DNA of 64,000 nt from an uncultured Pelagibacteraceae bacterium (GCA_902570505.1 CACFYR010000001.1:62001-126000); one strand, 5' to 3'. Positions 19,090 through 30,075 are shown, counted from the stretch's first letter. The notes: generated from the letters alone by a model not told the origin. Numbers and translations: made by a program.

Positions 19090-19920
19090 ATGATTATTTG
19101 GATCGCATCTTACCCAAAAAGTGGAAACACATGGGTAAGGTCTTTGTTAAGTGCATATTTTTTTACTGAGGATGGAGAATTTAATTTTACTCTTCTGGAA
19201 AATATAAAAAAATTTCCCAGCGAGGACTTTATTAGTGAAAAATTACAAGATCCCTTAGAGGTCTCTAAATATTGGAGACCTGTTCAAGAAAAAATATTTA
19301 ACAGTAAAAGAATAAAATTTTTAAAAACCCACAATTGTCTAATGCAATTAAATAATAATAAATTTACGACAACTAAACACACTTTAGGTGTAATTTATAT
19401 TATTAGAGACCCAAGAAACATACTTACTTCATTTAAAAATCATATGGATCTCACCTATGAAGATGCGTTAAAGGTGATGTGTAAGGAGGATACTGTAATT
19501 TTTGACGAATTGACCAAAAACTATAACGCCTCACAATTTGTAGGCTCTTGGTCTAAAAATTATAAAACCTGGCTTCAAAATAATCCTTTTAAAAAACATT
19601 TAATTAAATATGAAGATTTAGAAAAGGATTCTTTTAGTACTTTTAAGGAGTTAATTACTTTTATAAATAATATTACTGGATCAAAAGACGAAGTGAACGA
19701 AGAAAAACTGAAAAATTCAATTAAATCAACCAGTTTTGAAAGTTTAGAAAATAAAGAGAAAATTGGAGAATTTAAAGAAAATGTTTTTTCGAGATCAAAT
19801 AAAAAAGTAAAATTTTTTTATCTTGGATCAAAAAATAAGTGGCAAAACCTTCTACCTGAAAGAATAAAAAAAGAAGCAAATAATTTATTTGAAAATGATT
19901 TAAAATTTTTTAATTATTAG
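19090..19920 (+). CDS. Sulfotransferase-domain protein
   Basis: IWIASYPKSGNTWVRSLLSAY (5'-PSB), VIYIIRDPRNILTSFKNH (3'-PB). Confidence 0.88.
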   Translation: MIIWIASYPKSGNTWVRSLLSAYFFTEDGEFNFTLLENIKKFPSEDFISEKLQDPLEVSKYWRPVQEKIFNSKRIKFLKTHNCLMQLNNNKFTTTKHTLGVIYIIRDPRNILTSFKNHMDLTYEDALKVMCKEDTVIFDELTKNYNASQFVGSWSKNYKTWLQNNPFKKHLIKYEDLEKDSFSTFKELITFINNITGSKDEVNEEKLKNSIKSTSFESLENKEKIGEFKENVFSRSNKKVKFFYLGSKNKWQNLLPERIKKEANNLFENDLKFFNY

Positions 19921-19934
19921 TATATAATATTTTT

Positions 19935-20576
19935 ATGGAAGAAAAAAAATTACCAGAAATAATTCCAGTTTTTCCACTATCCAATTTTATAATATTTCCA
20001 AACACAAATGTTCCACTTAACATTTTTGAACCGAGATATATTCAGATGGTAGATGATGCAATGAGAAATAATAAAATCATCGGCATGGTTCAACCAAAAA
20101 AAAGTGGTAATCCTGATAAACCCGATTTATTTGAAGTGGGATGCACAGGAAAAATCACGAGTTATAACGAAACAGATGATGGTAGGTATCTTATTGTTTT
20201 AAATGGTATTTCAAGATTTAGAATACTGAACGAAGTAATTGATAAAAAACTTTATAGAAGTGTAAAGGTTGACTACCAAGAATTTCAAAATGATTTAAAT
20301 TTAAATAAAGAAGACATAAAATTTTCGGATTTAGAGCTGATTTTCGTAAATTTAAAAAAATTATTTCAAAGACAAGGATATAGTATTAATTGGAAAGATT
20401 TAGAAAAACAAAGTTTAGACCAGACAATAAATACTCTTTCAATGGCTTCTCCATTTTCCTTAGAAGAAAAACAGATTCTTTTAGAAAGTAATGATATTAA
20501 TAGTAGAAGAAAGAAGTTAGAGGAAATTTTAAAAACATATATTCTAGATAATTTTAGCAATACAACTGTACAATAA
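19935..20576 (+). CDS. LON N-terminal substrate-binding domain protein
   Basis: EIIPVFPLSNFIIFPNTNVPLNIFEPRYIQMVDDAM...GCTGKITSYNETDDGRYLIVLNGISRFRI. Confidence 0.9.
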   Translation: MEEKKLPEIIPVFPLSNFIIFPNTNVPLNIFEPRYIQMVDDAMRNNKIIGMVQPKKSGNPDKPDLFEVGCTGKITSYNETDDGRYLIVLNGISRFRILNEVIDKKLYRSVKVDYQEFQNDLNLNKEDIKFSDLELIFVNLKKLFQRQGYSINWKDLEKQSLDQTINTLSMASPFSLEEKQILLESNDINSRRKKLEEILKTYILDNFSNTTVQ

Positions 20577-20577
20577 T

Positions 20578-21684
20578 CTAAATACCTTTGTCCGCTATAA
20601 TTGAGCCATATTTAGTTAATAGTTTTGAATTATTTAATAGTTTAAATAATTTTTTAGAAAAAATTTTTGGACTTCTACTTTCTAATTGAAAAAATTCGTA
20701 AATAAAATCTATTGCACCAGCAAATACAGTATTATTTGATTTTCTTCTATTTTCAAATTCTTTAAGGACAGTTTTGTCGATTAATAGTCCTAAACTAATT
20801 TTATTATCTATTTCATTCGATAGATATTTTATATCTCTAATATTCATGTTAAATCCCTGTCCTGCTAAAGGATGTATTTGATGTAGCTTGTCTCCAAAAG
20901 CTAATATATTTTTTGAATAGTATGACTTAAGTAATGAAAACTTTAGGTTGAAACTTTGAATATTTGAAAATTTTAATGTTTTATAAAACTTGTTATATTT
21001 AATAATTAATTTTTCTATATAGCTTCTATCTAGATCTTTAATTGACACCTTATGTGATATTACAATAGAGGTACTATCATTTGATATAGGCAAGAAAGCA
21101 ATAGGTCCCATTTTAGTAAAAACTTGTCTAGCAACTTTATTTTCAATTTTATCATGATACATTATGGTTACATATGCTTTACTAAAATAATCCTTTTTAA
21201 TTTTTTTATAAAAATTTTTTGTAGAAAATTTATTTTGTAAGTTAGTATCAATAATCAAATCATATTTTTTTGAAAGATTATTTAAATCTAAAGTTTTTAA
21301 TTTTTTTTTAATTTTATTTAAATTTTTAAAATTTTTAATATCTTTAAGTATATGATTATATATTTCATGATATTTAAACATATACATTTGATTCATATTT
21401 TTTGAACTAAAATTTAGCAAGGCATTATCCAAATCATTGTGATTAAAAACTTTAATTTCCTTAATTGAAAATGATCTATTTTTTATTTTTGGAAATAAAT
21501 CTTTTAGAAATTTGAAATTATCATTGGTTATGCCAATTGTACGCGCTGATGGGGATTCTTTGTGATGATGTTCATATATAATATCTACAAATATTTTTTT
21601 TTTTGCGAGGTTTTTTGCTAAAACTAGTGAGGTTAGACCGTTTCCAATGATACAAATTTTCATAAATATTATTAATTTTATCAA
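20578..21684 (-). CDS. UbiH/UbiF-family FAD-dependent monooxygenase
   Basis: IIGNGLTSLVLAKNLAKK (FAD), AFGDKLHQIHPLAGQGFNMNIRDIKYL (GD-x-AHxxxPxxGQG-like). Confidence 0.82.
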   Translation of the reverse strand: MIKLIIFMKICIIGNGLTSLVLAKNLAKKKIFVDIIYEHHHKESPSARTIGITNDNFKFLKDLFPKIKNRSFSIKEIKVFNHNDLDNALLNFSSKNMNQMYMFKYHEIYNHILKDIKNFKNLNKIKKKLKTLDLNNLSKKYDLIIDTNLQNKFSTKNFYKKIKKDYFSKAYVTIMYHDKIENKVARQVFTKMGPIAFLPISNDSTSIVISHKVSIKDLDRSYIEKLIIKYNKFYKTLKFSNIQSFNLKFSLLKSYYSKNILAFGDKLHQIHPLAGQGFNMNIRDIKYLSNEIDNKISLGLLIDKTVLKEFENRRKSNNTVFAGAIDFIYEFFQLESRSPKIFSKKLFKLLNNSKLLTKYGSIIADKGI

Positions 21685-21694
21685 TTTTAATTAG

Positions 21695-23809
21695 ATGATA
21701 CAAAGTGACAAATCAGAATCAATTATGGAAATTAAAAATTATTTAAATAAATCCTTAGATTTTGTAATCAGAAGATTATTTGAACTATTTGGCATGCTTT
21801 TAATAGTTTTGTCCTTGTGTTTATTGATTTCACTAGTTTCATATTCTCCTGAGGATCCTAATCTAATATTTAAAGATATTTCAAATGTTAATAATTTAAT
21901 GGGTAAAAATGGAAGTATAATTTCGGATTTTTTATTTCAGTCCTTTGGATTAATGTCATTTTTATTTTCGCTAACAATTTTATTTAACGGATTTTTTGCT
22001 TTTAAAAATAAAAACATTAGTTTTGTATTGGAAAGTCTCTTTTATACAATTTTATATCTGATTTTAGGTTCATTATTTTTAAGTTTTTATTATGAAAATT
22101 CGTTTTGGTTAATTATAAATGGAAACGGTGGCTTTGTTGGAAAATATTTAACTAATACATTTTTAGCAAGTATTATCACGATCAATACAGAAATCGTATA
22201 TTATGTTTTAATAATTTTGGTTTCATTACTCTTTTTTCTATCAACTAAAATAAAATTACAAAATATTATTTCGATTTTTAAATTAGTAAGTAAAAATAAA
22301 ATTTTTATTAAAGATAGAAGTAAAGATAAAATTGACATAATACGAGAGGAAGAAAATATTGATAATGTGGTAGAAAATAGAATACAGGTAGATTTGCCGT
22401 TTAATAAAAAAATAGATAAAAATAAAAGTAGCAACTATATTTTACCAAAAATAAATATCTTAAACAAAGCAGCACATGGTGAAAAAAAAAATTTTACAGA
22501 TAATAAAATAGATGCAGAATTCTTAGAAAAAATATTGCTTGATTTTGGTGTCCAAGGAAAAATAAAAAAGATAAATCACGGACCTGTAGTGACCTTAAAT
22601 GAATTTGAACCAGCAGCTGGTGTAAAAGTTTCTAAAATAATAAATCTTTCTGAAGATATAGCTAGAAATACCAGTTCAGAATCCGCTAGAATTTCTACTA
22701 TTCCAGGGAGTAATACTGTTGGTATAGAACTTCCCAATGAGATAAGAGAAAATGTTTATCTCAGTGAAATAATCTCCAATACAAATTTTTCTAGAAAGGA
22801 TAATAAATTGCCAATTTCACTTGGTAAAAGTATATCTGGCGTACCGATTGTAGGAGATTTAAGCACGATGCCTCATCTTTTAATTGCTGGAACAACTGGT
22901 TCTGGAAAATCAGTATGCATAAACACTATAATTTTATCTTTAATTTTTAAACACAATCCAGATAGATGTAAATTTATTTTGATTGATCCCAAAATGTTAG
23001 AACTCTCAACATACGAAGGAATACCACATTTATTATGTCCTGTTATTACAGAACCTAAAAAAGCGACATCAGTTTTAGGATGGGTAGTTAAAGAAATGGA
23101 AAATAGATATAAATTAATGACTAAAGAGGGAGTTCGTAACATTGATGGGTACAATTCTAAACATAAGTTACCTATGCCTTATATAGTAGTAATAGTTGAT
23201 GAAATGTCTGATTTAATGCATGTAGCTGGTAAAGAAATAGAGAGTTATATTCAAAAATTATCCCAAATGGCCAGGGCTTCAGGAATTCATATTATAATGG
23301 CTACACAGCGCCCAAGTGTAGATGTAATTACTGGTACTATTAAAGCAAACTTTCCTACAAGAATTTCATTTCAAGTAAGCTCAAAGATTGACAGTAGAAC
23401 CATACTTGGAGAGCAAGGTGCTGAACAGCTTTTAGGAAAAGGAGATATGTTGTACATGTCTTCTGCAAATCGTATAGTGAGAATTCATGCCCCTTTTGTT
23501 TCTGACCAAGAAATAGATAAGGTTAATAATTTTATAAGATCTCAAGCTGAGCCCGATTATATAGAAGAAATTTTAAATTTATCTGAGCACCAAAATGCCT
23601 CAGAAAAGGATAATGAAAGTGAGGATAGAGATGAGCTTTATGAAAGTGCTCTAAAAATGATAAGAATTGAGGGGAAAGCTTCTACATCTTTTTTACAAAG
23701 AAAATTACAAATTGGATATAACAGAGCTGCAAGAATTATAGATATGATGGAAGAAAATGGAGAAGTAAGTAAAGCTAACCATGTTGGAAAAAGAGAAGTT
23801 TTAAAATGA
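21695..23809 (+). CDS. ftsK: DNA translocase FtsK
   Basis: N-terminal TM segments, LLIAGTTGSGKSVCINTIILSL, ILIDPKMLELSTYEGIPHLL, IIMATQRPSVDVITGTIKANFPTRISF and C-terminal gamma domain. Confidence 0.96.
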   Translation: MIQSDKSESIMEIKNYLNKSLDFVIRRLFELFGMLLIVLSLCLLISLVSYSPEDPNLIFKDISNVNNLMGKNGSIISDFLFQSFGLMSFLFSLTILFNGFFAFKNKNISFVLESLFYTILYLILGSLFLSFYYENSFWLIINGNGGFVGKYLTNTFLASIITINTEIVYYVLIILVSLLFFLSTKIKLQNIISIFKLVSKNKIFIKDRSKDKIDIIREEENIDNVVENRIQVDLPFNKKIDKNKSSNYILPKINILNKAAHGEKKNFTDNKIDAEFLEKILLDFGVQGKIKKINHGPVVTLNEFEPAAGVKVSKIINLSEDIARNTSSESARISTIPGSNTVGIELPNEIRENVYLSEIISNTNFSRKDNKLPISLGKSISGVPIVGDLSTMPHLLIAGTTGSGKSVCINTIILSLIFKHNPDRCKFILIDPKMLELSTYEGIPHLLCPVITEPKKATSVLGWVVKEMENRYKLMTKEGVRNIDGYNSKHKLPMPYIVVIVDEMSDLMHVAGKEIESYIQKLSQMARASGIHIIMATQRPSVDVITGTIKANFPTRISFQVSSKIDSRTILGEQGAEQLLGKGDMLYMSSANRIVRIHAPFVSDQEIDKVNNFIRSQAEPDYIEEILNLSEHQNASEKDNESEDRDELYESALKMIRIEGKASTSFLQRKLQIGYNRAARIIDMMEENGEVSKANHVGKREVLK

Positions 23810-24357
23810 AAATTTTTTTTTATATATTAATTATTACATTTTTATTTTCAGATTCATATGCCTCTTCAGAAAAAGAGCTTTATAAAAAAATATCAGAAGT
23901 TAAAACCCTAGGATTTAAATTTAATCAAACTTTAAATGGTAAGGATGAAAAAGGAAAATGTATAATTAATTATCCAGGCAAAATTTATTGTAAGTATGAA
24001 ACCCGTTTTAATAAAATTGTAGTTTCAAATGGTAAATCCTTGGTTATTAGGAGTGATAAAAATAATCAATATTTTAGATATAATTTAGAAAGTACACCTC
24101 TATCAATCCTTCTAAATAAAGAACTAATTCTAAATCAAATTATTAATTTAAAATTAAAAGATGTTAATGATAAATATTATATGTTGTCCTTGAATGAAAA
24201 AGGACAAGAAATTAATATATTTTTTGGTAAAGAAAATTTAAATTTAATTGGTTGGCAAACAGAAGATATTTATCAAAATTTGACTGTAACTTATATTTAC
24301 GACATTGAAATAAATAAAAAAATAGACAACAAAATTTTTAATTTACCAAAATTATAA
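23806..24357 (+). CDS. lolA: Outer-membrane lipoprotein carrier LolA-like
   Basis: Signal peptide; LGFKFNQTLNGKDEKGKCIINYPGKIYCKYETRFNKIVVSNGKSLVI; downstream of ftsK as in other alphaproteobacteria. Confidence 0.82.
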   Translation: MKIFFYILIITFLFSDSYASSEKELYKKISEVKTLGFKFNQTLNGKDEKGKCIINYPGKIYCKYETRFNKIVVSNGKSLVIRSDKNNQYFRYNLESTPLSILLNKELILNQIINLKLKDVNDKYYMLSLNEKGQEINIFFGKENLNLIGWQTEDIYQNLTVTYIYDIEINKKIDNKIFNLPKL

Positions 24358-24358
24358 A

Positions 24359-24865
24359 TTAAGCAGATATATTTATTTTCTCTTCTTTGAAAATTTTCAT
24401 ACCTCGAGCTAAATAATTTTTAAGAGCATTCTTATGATCTAGAGTACATGTATGTACCCAAACTCTATTTATCTCTTTTTTAAAAGATATTTTAATAGCG
24501 TTTGAAAGCAAATATCCACCATAATTTTTTTCTCTATAATCTTTTAGAACTCCAAAATAAGCTATCTCAACATCGTTAGTTTCGGGGTGGAAAATTTTTT
24601 CAAAGTATCCTGCAACTTCATTTTTTACCTCTAAGATGTATGTTTCAACATCTTTATCATTTAAGTAATTTTGCCATGCTTGGTCACTCCAAGATAGCCT
24701 ATCTATCCATCGATGATCTTTGCCTATTTGTTTGTATAAAAATTTATTTAATTGAAAATCAGGTTTTTTAATGTGAACTATGTTACACTCTTCTCCAGAA
24801 TAATTAGTGTCCTTTAATTGTTTTATATTTTTAATTTCTAAGTATTGTCTTGATATTTCAATCAT
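24359..24865 (-). CDS. GNAT-family acetyltransferase
   Basis: VEIAYFGVLKDYREKNYGGYLLSNAIKISF...VWVHTCTLDHKNALKNYLARGMKIFKEE. Confidence 0.88.
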   Translation of the reverse strand: MIEISRQYLEIKNIKQLKDTNYSGEECNIVHIKKPDFQLNKFLYKQIGKDHRWIDRLSWSDQAWQNYLNDKDVETYILEVKNEVAGYFEKIFHPETNDVEIAYFGVLKDYREKNYGGYLLSNAIKISFKKEINRVWVHTCTLDHKNALKNYLARGMKIFKEEKINISA

Positions 24866-25229
24866 TTTTTACCATTTTTCCGATTTTTTCGCCCCCAAAT
24901 ATATGAAAGTGTAAATGCGGGACCTCCTGTCCTCCATCGGAACCTATATTGGATAATGTTCTGTATCCATTTCCATTATTTATAGATATTCCAAGTTTTT
25001 TTGCAACTAAAGTTACTCCTCTAAAAAATCCTAAAATTTCTTTTTCTGAGGCATTTTCGTTAAAATCGTCTAAATTTGTATATTTTCCTTTTGGTATCAC
25101 TAGAGCATGTATTTTTTTTTGAGGATTAACATCATAAAAAGACAAAACATATTCATCTTCATAAATTTTATCGCAAGGGACTTCTCCTCTTAGAATTTTT
25201 GCAAAAATGTTATTATTATCGTAGCTCAT
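24858..25229 (-). CDS. HIT-family hydrolase
   Basis: NIFAKILRGEVPCDKIYEDEYVLSFYDVNPQKKIHALVIPKG...GGQEVPHLHFHIFGG (HIT triad). Confidence 0.95.
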   Translation of the reverse strand: MSYDNNNIFAKILRGEVPCDKIYEDEYVLSFYDVNPQKKIHALVIPKGKYTNLDDFNENASEKEILGFFRGVTLVAKKLGISINNGNGYRTLSNIGSDGGQEVPHLHFHIFGGEKIGKMVKND

Positions 25230-25249
25230 AAATTAATTTATGAAAAAAT

Positions 25250-26134
25250 TTATTTAGATAAAACTTCTTTAACAGTTTCTCCCATTACTGAGGGATTTTT
25301 TGATATTGAAACACCAAATTCCCTTAATATTTCTACTTTTTCAACTGCACTCTCCCCGTACGCTGAAACGATAGCACCAGCGTGTCCCATAACTCTTCCT
25401 TTTGGAGCTGTAAGACCAGCAATATAGGCGATTACAGGTTTTTTCATATTATCTTTTGCAAATTGACCAGCTGCAACTTCTTGTGGTCCACCAATTTCAC
25501 CAATCATCAATATTGCATCTGTTTCATCATCTTCTTCAAATTTCCCTATAATATCTTTAAACGAACTTCCATTAATTGGATCACCGCCTATACCCACACT
25601 TGTTGATATACCAATATTTAAATCTTTAAGTTGTTGAGCTGCTTCATATCCTAATGTTCCTGACCTACTAATTATTCCAACACGTCCTTCTTTATAAATA
25701 TGTCCTGGCATAATTCCAAGCATTGATTTTCCAGGACTTATTATTCCAGCACAGTTAGGACCTACTAAACTCATCTTTTCAGATTTAGAATATCTTCTCA
25801 TATATCTTTTAATTCTAATCATGTCATGTGAAGGTATTCCGTCAACAATAGCAACACAGGTTCTAATACCAGCATCAGCTGCTTCCATAGCAGAGTCTGC
25901 TGCAAATGCAGGAGGAACAAATAATATGGATGCACTTGCCCCGGTATTTTCTACAGCTTCTTTGACTGTATTAAAAACTGGAAGATTAAGGTGTTTAGTC
26001 CCACCTTTACCAGGTGTAACACCTCCAACTACATTTGATCCATACTTAATCATTTCTTCAGCGTGGAAAGTTCCCATCTTTCCTGTAAAACCTTGAATAA
26101 TTATTTTAGTATCTTTATTTATTATAACAGCCAT
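25250..26134 (-). CDS. mtkB: Malate/succinate-CoA ligase alpha subunit (MtkB/SucD family)
   Basis: GFTGKMGTFHAEEMIKYGSNVVGGVTPGKGG, VGPNCAGIISPGKSMLGIMPGHIYKEGRVGIISRSGTLGYEA; wording resembles malate thiokinase and it is adjacent to a malyl-CoA lyase-like gene. Confidence 0.75.
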   Translation of the reverse strand: MAVIINKDTKIIIQGFTGKMGTFHAEEMIKYGSNVVGGVTPGKGGTKHLNLPVFNTVKEAVENTGASASILFVPPAFAADSAMEAADAGIRTCVAIVDGIPSHDMIRIKRYMRRYSKSEKMSLVGPNCAGIISPGKSMLGIMPGHIYKEGRVGIISRSGTLGYEAAQQLKDLNIGISTSVGIGGDPINGSSFKDIIGKFEEDDETDAILMIGEIGGPQEVAAGQFAKDNMKKPVIAYIAGLTAPKGRVMGHAGAIVSAYGESAVEKVEILREFGVSISKNPSVMGETVKEVLSK

Positions 26135-26135
26135 C

Positions 26136-27299
26136 TTATCCTTTTAATGTTTTAACAGCTTTGTTTGCCGCATCTTCTAAAGAATTTGCTTCAATATATT
26201 TTATTTTACTCTCTCTTAGAATTTTATTCCCTTTATCGACGTTTGTACCTGCAAGTCTTATTACGAGTGGAACATTAATTTCAATTTTTTCTAAAGCCTG
26301 AACTATACCCTCTGCTACCCAATCACACCTGTTTATCCCAGCAAAAATATTTACTAAAATAACTTTTACTTTTTCATCCATTGAAATTAGTTTAAATGCT
26401 TTAACAATTTTGTCAGGAGTTGCTCCACCCCCTACATCAAGAAAATTTGCAGGTTCACCACCAGCTAATTTGATCATATCCATTGATGCCATTGCTAATC
26501 CTGCTCCATTAATTATGTTTCCAATATTTCCGTCTAAGCTTACATAATTTAAACCTCTATCTGATGCATAAACCTCACTAGGATTTTCTTGTGTTTTATC
26601 TCTTAATTCAGATATTTGGTTCCTTCTAAATAGAGCATTATTGTCAAAACTCATTTTACAATCTAAGGCTAGTATTTGACCTTGTCCTGAAACAGCTAGA
26701 GGGTTAATTTCAACCATAGTTGCATCTAACTCGCTAAATGCTCTGTAACAACCAATGATAGTCTCGGCTGTTCTATTAATTAATTCAGGTGCAACCCCCA
26801 GACCAAACGCTATCTCTCTCGCTTGAAATTTTTGCATTCCCACAGCTACTTCTATTTTAGATCTTATAATGCTTTCAGGTTTTTCTTTTGAAATTTCTTC
26901 AACACTCATACCGCCCTCTGTGGATGCTACAACCATTATACTTTCTGAACTTCTGTCAAAAACTAATCCTAAATAAAATTCTTTTTTAATATCAGTGGCT
27001 TCCTCTACATATATTCTATTTACTATTTTTCCTTGGGGTCCTGTTTGATTTGTGACTAACTTTTTTCCTAATAGCTTATCGGTTGCTTGCGCGACTTCTA
27101 AGGGTGAATTGCATAATATAATTCCCCCTGCCTTTCCTCTGGCACCTGAGTGAATTTGTGCTTTTACAACCCATTTAGATCCCCCAATTTCTCTAGCTTT
27201 ATTTTCAGCATTTTCTGGACTATATGCAATTCCTCCTCTAGGAATAATTACTCCAAAATCTGCTAATAATTTTTTTGCTTGGTATTCGTGGATATCCAT
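26136..27299 (-). CDS. mtkA: Malate/succinate-CoA ligase beta subunit (MtkA/SucC family)
   Basis: MDIHEYQAKKLLADFGVIIPRGGIAYSP..VVKAQIHSGARGKAGGI, EINPLAVSG, NGAGLAMASMDMIKLAGGEPANFLDVGGGATPDKI. Confidence 0.75.
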   Translation of the reverse strand: MDIHEYQAKKLLADFGVIIPRGGIAYSPENAENKAREIGGSKWVVKAQIHSGARGKAGGIILCNSPLEVAQATDKLLGKKLVTNQTGPQGKIVNRIYVEEATDIKKEFYLGLVFDRSSESIMVVASTEGGMSVEEISKEKPESIIRSKIEVAVGMQKFQAREIAFGLGVAPELINRTAETIIGCYRAFSELDATMVEINPLAVSGQGQILALDCKMSFDNNALFRRNQISELRDKTQENPSEVYASDRGLNYVSLDGNIGNIINGAGLAMASMDMIKLAGGEPANFLDVGGGATPDKIVKAFKLISMDEKVKVILVNIFAGINRCDWVAEGIVQALEKIEINVPLVIRLAGTNVDKGNKILRESKIKYIEANSLEDAANKAVKTLKG

Positions 27300-27300
27300 T

Positions 27301-28239
27301 CTATTTTTTTTGAATAAGTTTATCTATATTAACAATATTTTCAGCCATACGAGCTGACGCAGCATCAATCATTCTTCCATCTAACTGGGCAGCCCCTTTA
27401 CCCTCTTTTGCAGCTTTATCGAGTTCATCTATAATTCTTTTTGCTTTTTTTACTTCTGTCTCTGGTGGAGTAAAGACTTGATTTGCTAATTCGATTTGAG
27501 ATGGATGTATTGCCCATTTACCCTCTATTCCTATCGCAGCTGCTCTTTTTGCAGAAAGAATGTATCCATCGGGGTCGTTAAAATCACCAAATGGTCCATC
27601 TATTGCTCTTAAACCATAAGCTCTACAAGTCATAACCATTTGTGATAAACCATGATGCCATTGATCTCCTGGATAATCGGGATTTAACCCACCTATTACA
27701 ACTGTTCTAGCCCTTAAGCTTGCAGCATAATCTGCAACACCAAAGTGTAATGCCTCTAATCTTTCACTTGATGTAGCAATTTCTTTTATATTTGACATTC
27801 CTAGTGCAGTTTCTATTAGGCACTCTAAACCAATTTTATTTTTAATTTTTTTACTTTCTTCAATCTGGGTTAGCAAACAGTCAACCATATATACATCACT
27901 TGCTGTTCCTGCTTTAGGAATTAGTATTGTATCTACTTTATCTCCTACTTGTTCTACAATATCTATTACATCACGATACATATAATGAGTATCTAACCCA
28001 TTTATCCTTACTGAAATCGTTTTTCCTTTTTCTCTCCAATTAATCTCTTTTAGCGCTTTGATTGTATTTTCTCTTGCAACTACTTTGTCATTTGGTGAAA
28101 CAGCATCCTCAAGATCTAAGAAAACATAATCTGCATCAGAATTAAGTGCTTTCTCAAACATTTTCGGCGCAGATCCAGGTACTGCTAATTCACTTCTATG
28201 TAATCTTGATTTTGCGGGTTTATAATATTTATGACTCAT
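27301..28239 (-). CDS. mcl: HpcH/HpaI / CitE-like CoA-ester lyase, probable malyl-CoA lyase
   Basis: RLHRSELAVPGSAPKMFEKALNSDADYVFLDLEDAVSPNDK...IHPSQIELANQVFTPPETEV. Confidence 0.82.
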   Translation of the reverse strand: MSHKYYKPAKSRLHRSELAVPGSAPKMFEKALNSDADYVFLDLEDAVSPNDKVVARENTIKALKEINWREKGKTISVRINGLDTHYMYRDVIDIVEQVGDKVDTILIPKAGTASDVYMVDCLLTQIEESKKIKNKIGLECLIETALGMSNIKEIATSSERLEALHFGVADYAASLRARTVVIGGLNPDYPGDQWHHGLSQMVMTCRAYGLRAIDGPFGDFNDPDGYILSAKRAAAIGIEGKWAIHPSQIELANQVFTPPETEVKKAKRIIDELDKAAKEGKGAAQLDGRMIDAASARMAENIVNIDKLIQKK

Positions 28240-28329
28240 AATTTTGTTTCTAGATTTATTTAATCAGGCAATCCGCAATAAACCTAATTTTTTTATAGAT
28301 TTGTAGCAAATAATATTAAATTAATGAAG

Positions 28330-28602
28330 TTATTTCTTACGTTTTTCCAGTTCTGCCATAACATCTTCTATATGTATGTTATTAGCCTCAAGATATACCG
28401 CTAAATGATATAAAACATCGGCAGCCTCATGAACTGTATTTGATTTGTTCTCTACCGCCTCGATGAGTTCGCCAATTTCCTCTTTGACCTTAGCCACACT
28501 TAGTTTTTTGTCATCTAATAATTTCTTAGTATATGAGTCTTCATTAGAGCTTTTTTTTCTGTCTCTTATTAAATTAATTAGTTCCTCTAAAGTATTAAGC
28601 AT
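28330..28602 (-). CDS. hisE: Phosphoribosyl-ATP pyrophosphatase
   Basis: SYTKKLLDDKKLSVAKVKEEIGELIEAV...VHEAADVLYHLAVYLE; terminal gene of the his cluster. Confidence 0.92.
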   Translation of the reverse strand: MLNTLEELINLIRDRKKSSNEDSYTKKLLDDKKLSVAKVKEEIGELIEAVENKSNTVHEAADVLYHLAVYLEANNIHIEDVMAELEKRKK

Positions 28603-29357
28603 TATATTCTTACCGGTATTCCTTTGCTATTTAAATATTCTTTTGCTTCTATAACAGAATGTTTTCCATAATGAAATATTGAAGCTGCTAAAACTGCACT
28701 AGCATTACCATCTTTTATACCTTCAGCCAAATGATCAAGATTACCTACTCCTCCTGATGCTATCAAAGGAATATTAACCATTGATGATATTTTTTTCATT
28801 AAGTCGATGTCATACCCAATTTGTGTGCCATCTCTATCCATAGAAGTAACTAATAGTTCTCCTGCCCCACTATCTTCCATTTTTTTAGAAAATTCTAAAG
28901 CATCCAATCCTGAATTATTTCTTCCACCATGAGTGTATACTTCCCATTTATCTCCATTTTTTTTAGCATCAATAGCAACAACAATACATTGTGATCCAAA
29001 TTTTTTTGAACTTTCTAATACTACATTTGAGTCTTTTACTGCTGCGGTATTTATAGATACCTTGTCTGCTCCACAGTTTAGTAGTTTATTTATATCCTCA
29101 ATACTTCTTACTCCGCCACCAACTGTTAATGGAACAAAACATTTTTTCGAAGTTTCTTTTACTACATTATAGATTGTATCTCGATTTTCATTTGAAGCGG
29201 TAATGTCTAAAAAACATATTTCGTCCGCACCGCCGTCGCTGTAAATTTTAGCTTGTTCCACAGGGTCACCGGCATCTTGCAAATCGACAAAATTTATTCC
29301 TTTGACAACTCTACCATTCTTTACATCTAAGCAAGGTATTATTCGATTTTTAAGCAT
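28602..29357 (-). CDS. hisF: Imidazole glycerol phosphate synthase subunit HisF
   Basis: [36 protein letters not shown]. Confidence 0.97.
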   Translation of the reverse strand: MLKNRIIPCLDVKNGRVVKGINFVDLQDAGDPVEQAKIYSDGGADEICFLDITASNENRDTIYNVVKETSKKCFVPLTVGGGVRSIEDINKLLNCGADKVSINTAAVKDSNVVLESSKKFGSQCIVVAIDAKKNGDKWEVYTHGGRNNSGLDALEFSKKMEDSGAGELLVTSMDRDGTQIGYDIDLMKKISSMVNIPLIASGGVGNLDHLAEGIKDGNASAVLAASIFHYGKHSVIEAKEYLNSKGIPVRI

Positions 29358-30075
29358 TAATCTCCTTTGCTAAATCTTCTAACTTTATATCGCCGTCGTA
29401 AATTGCTTTACCAACTATTATGCCTTCTATATTTTTGTTATTAAGCTCTTTTGCTCTTTTTATATCTTCTATTGAAGAAACGCCCCCTGAAATTATAACA
29501 GGAAAATTCGAGGTATTAGCAATTTTTTCTGTTCCTTCAAAATTTGGACTGGTTTTCATTCCATCTTTGTTAATATCTGTATAAATTAATCTCGATACTC
29601 CATAATCGTTTACTTCTTTTAAAAAATCTAAAGTTTTTAAATTAGAATTTTTTTTCCATCCAGACACAGCCAAATATCCATCTTTAGCATCTAAACCTAA
29701 AGCAATTTTATTAGGAAATTTTTTACATGCGTTCTCTAAAAATTCCTTATCATTTATTGCAGCACTCCCTAGTATAACCTTTTCAACACCTGCATCTGCA
29801 TATTTTTGAATGCTATCAAAGTTTCTAACACCACCACCTACTTCTATTTTAATATCAAATTTATTTACTATATCTTTAATAATTTCAAGATTTACTGTCT
29901 GGCCAGTTAAGGCCCCATCTAGATCGATAATGTGTAAATTTTTAAAACCATAATCTTTAAACTTATTAGCCTGTTCTACTGGAGACATTTCATACTCAGT
30001 TTTTTTATTAAAATCTCCTTTTACTAATCTTACACATTTTTTATCTTTAATATCTATTGCGGGAAATATTTTCAT
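29350..30075 (-). CDS. hisA: ProFAR isomerase HisA
   Basis: [45 protein letters not shown]. Confidence 0.97.
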   Translation of the reverse strand: MKIFPAIDIKDKKCVRLVKGDFNKKTEYEMSPVEQANKFKDYGFKNLHIIDLDGALTGQTVNLEIIKDIVNKFDIKIEVGGGVRNFDSIQKYADAGVEKVILGSAAINDKEFLENACKKFPNKIALGLDAKDGYLAVSGWKKNSNLKTLDFLKEVNDYGVSRLIYTDINKDGMKTSPNFEGTEKIANTSNFPVIISGGVSSIEDIKRAKELNNKNIEGIIVGKAIYDGDIKLEDLAKEINA

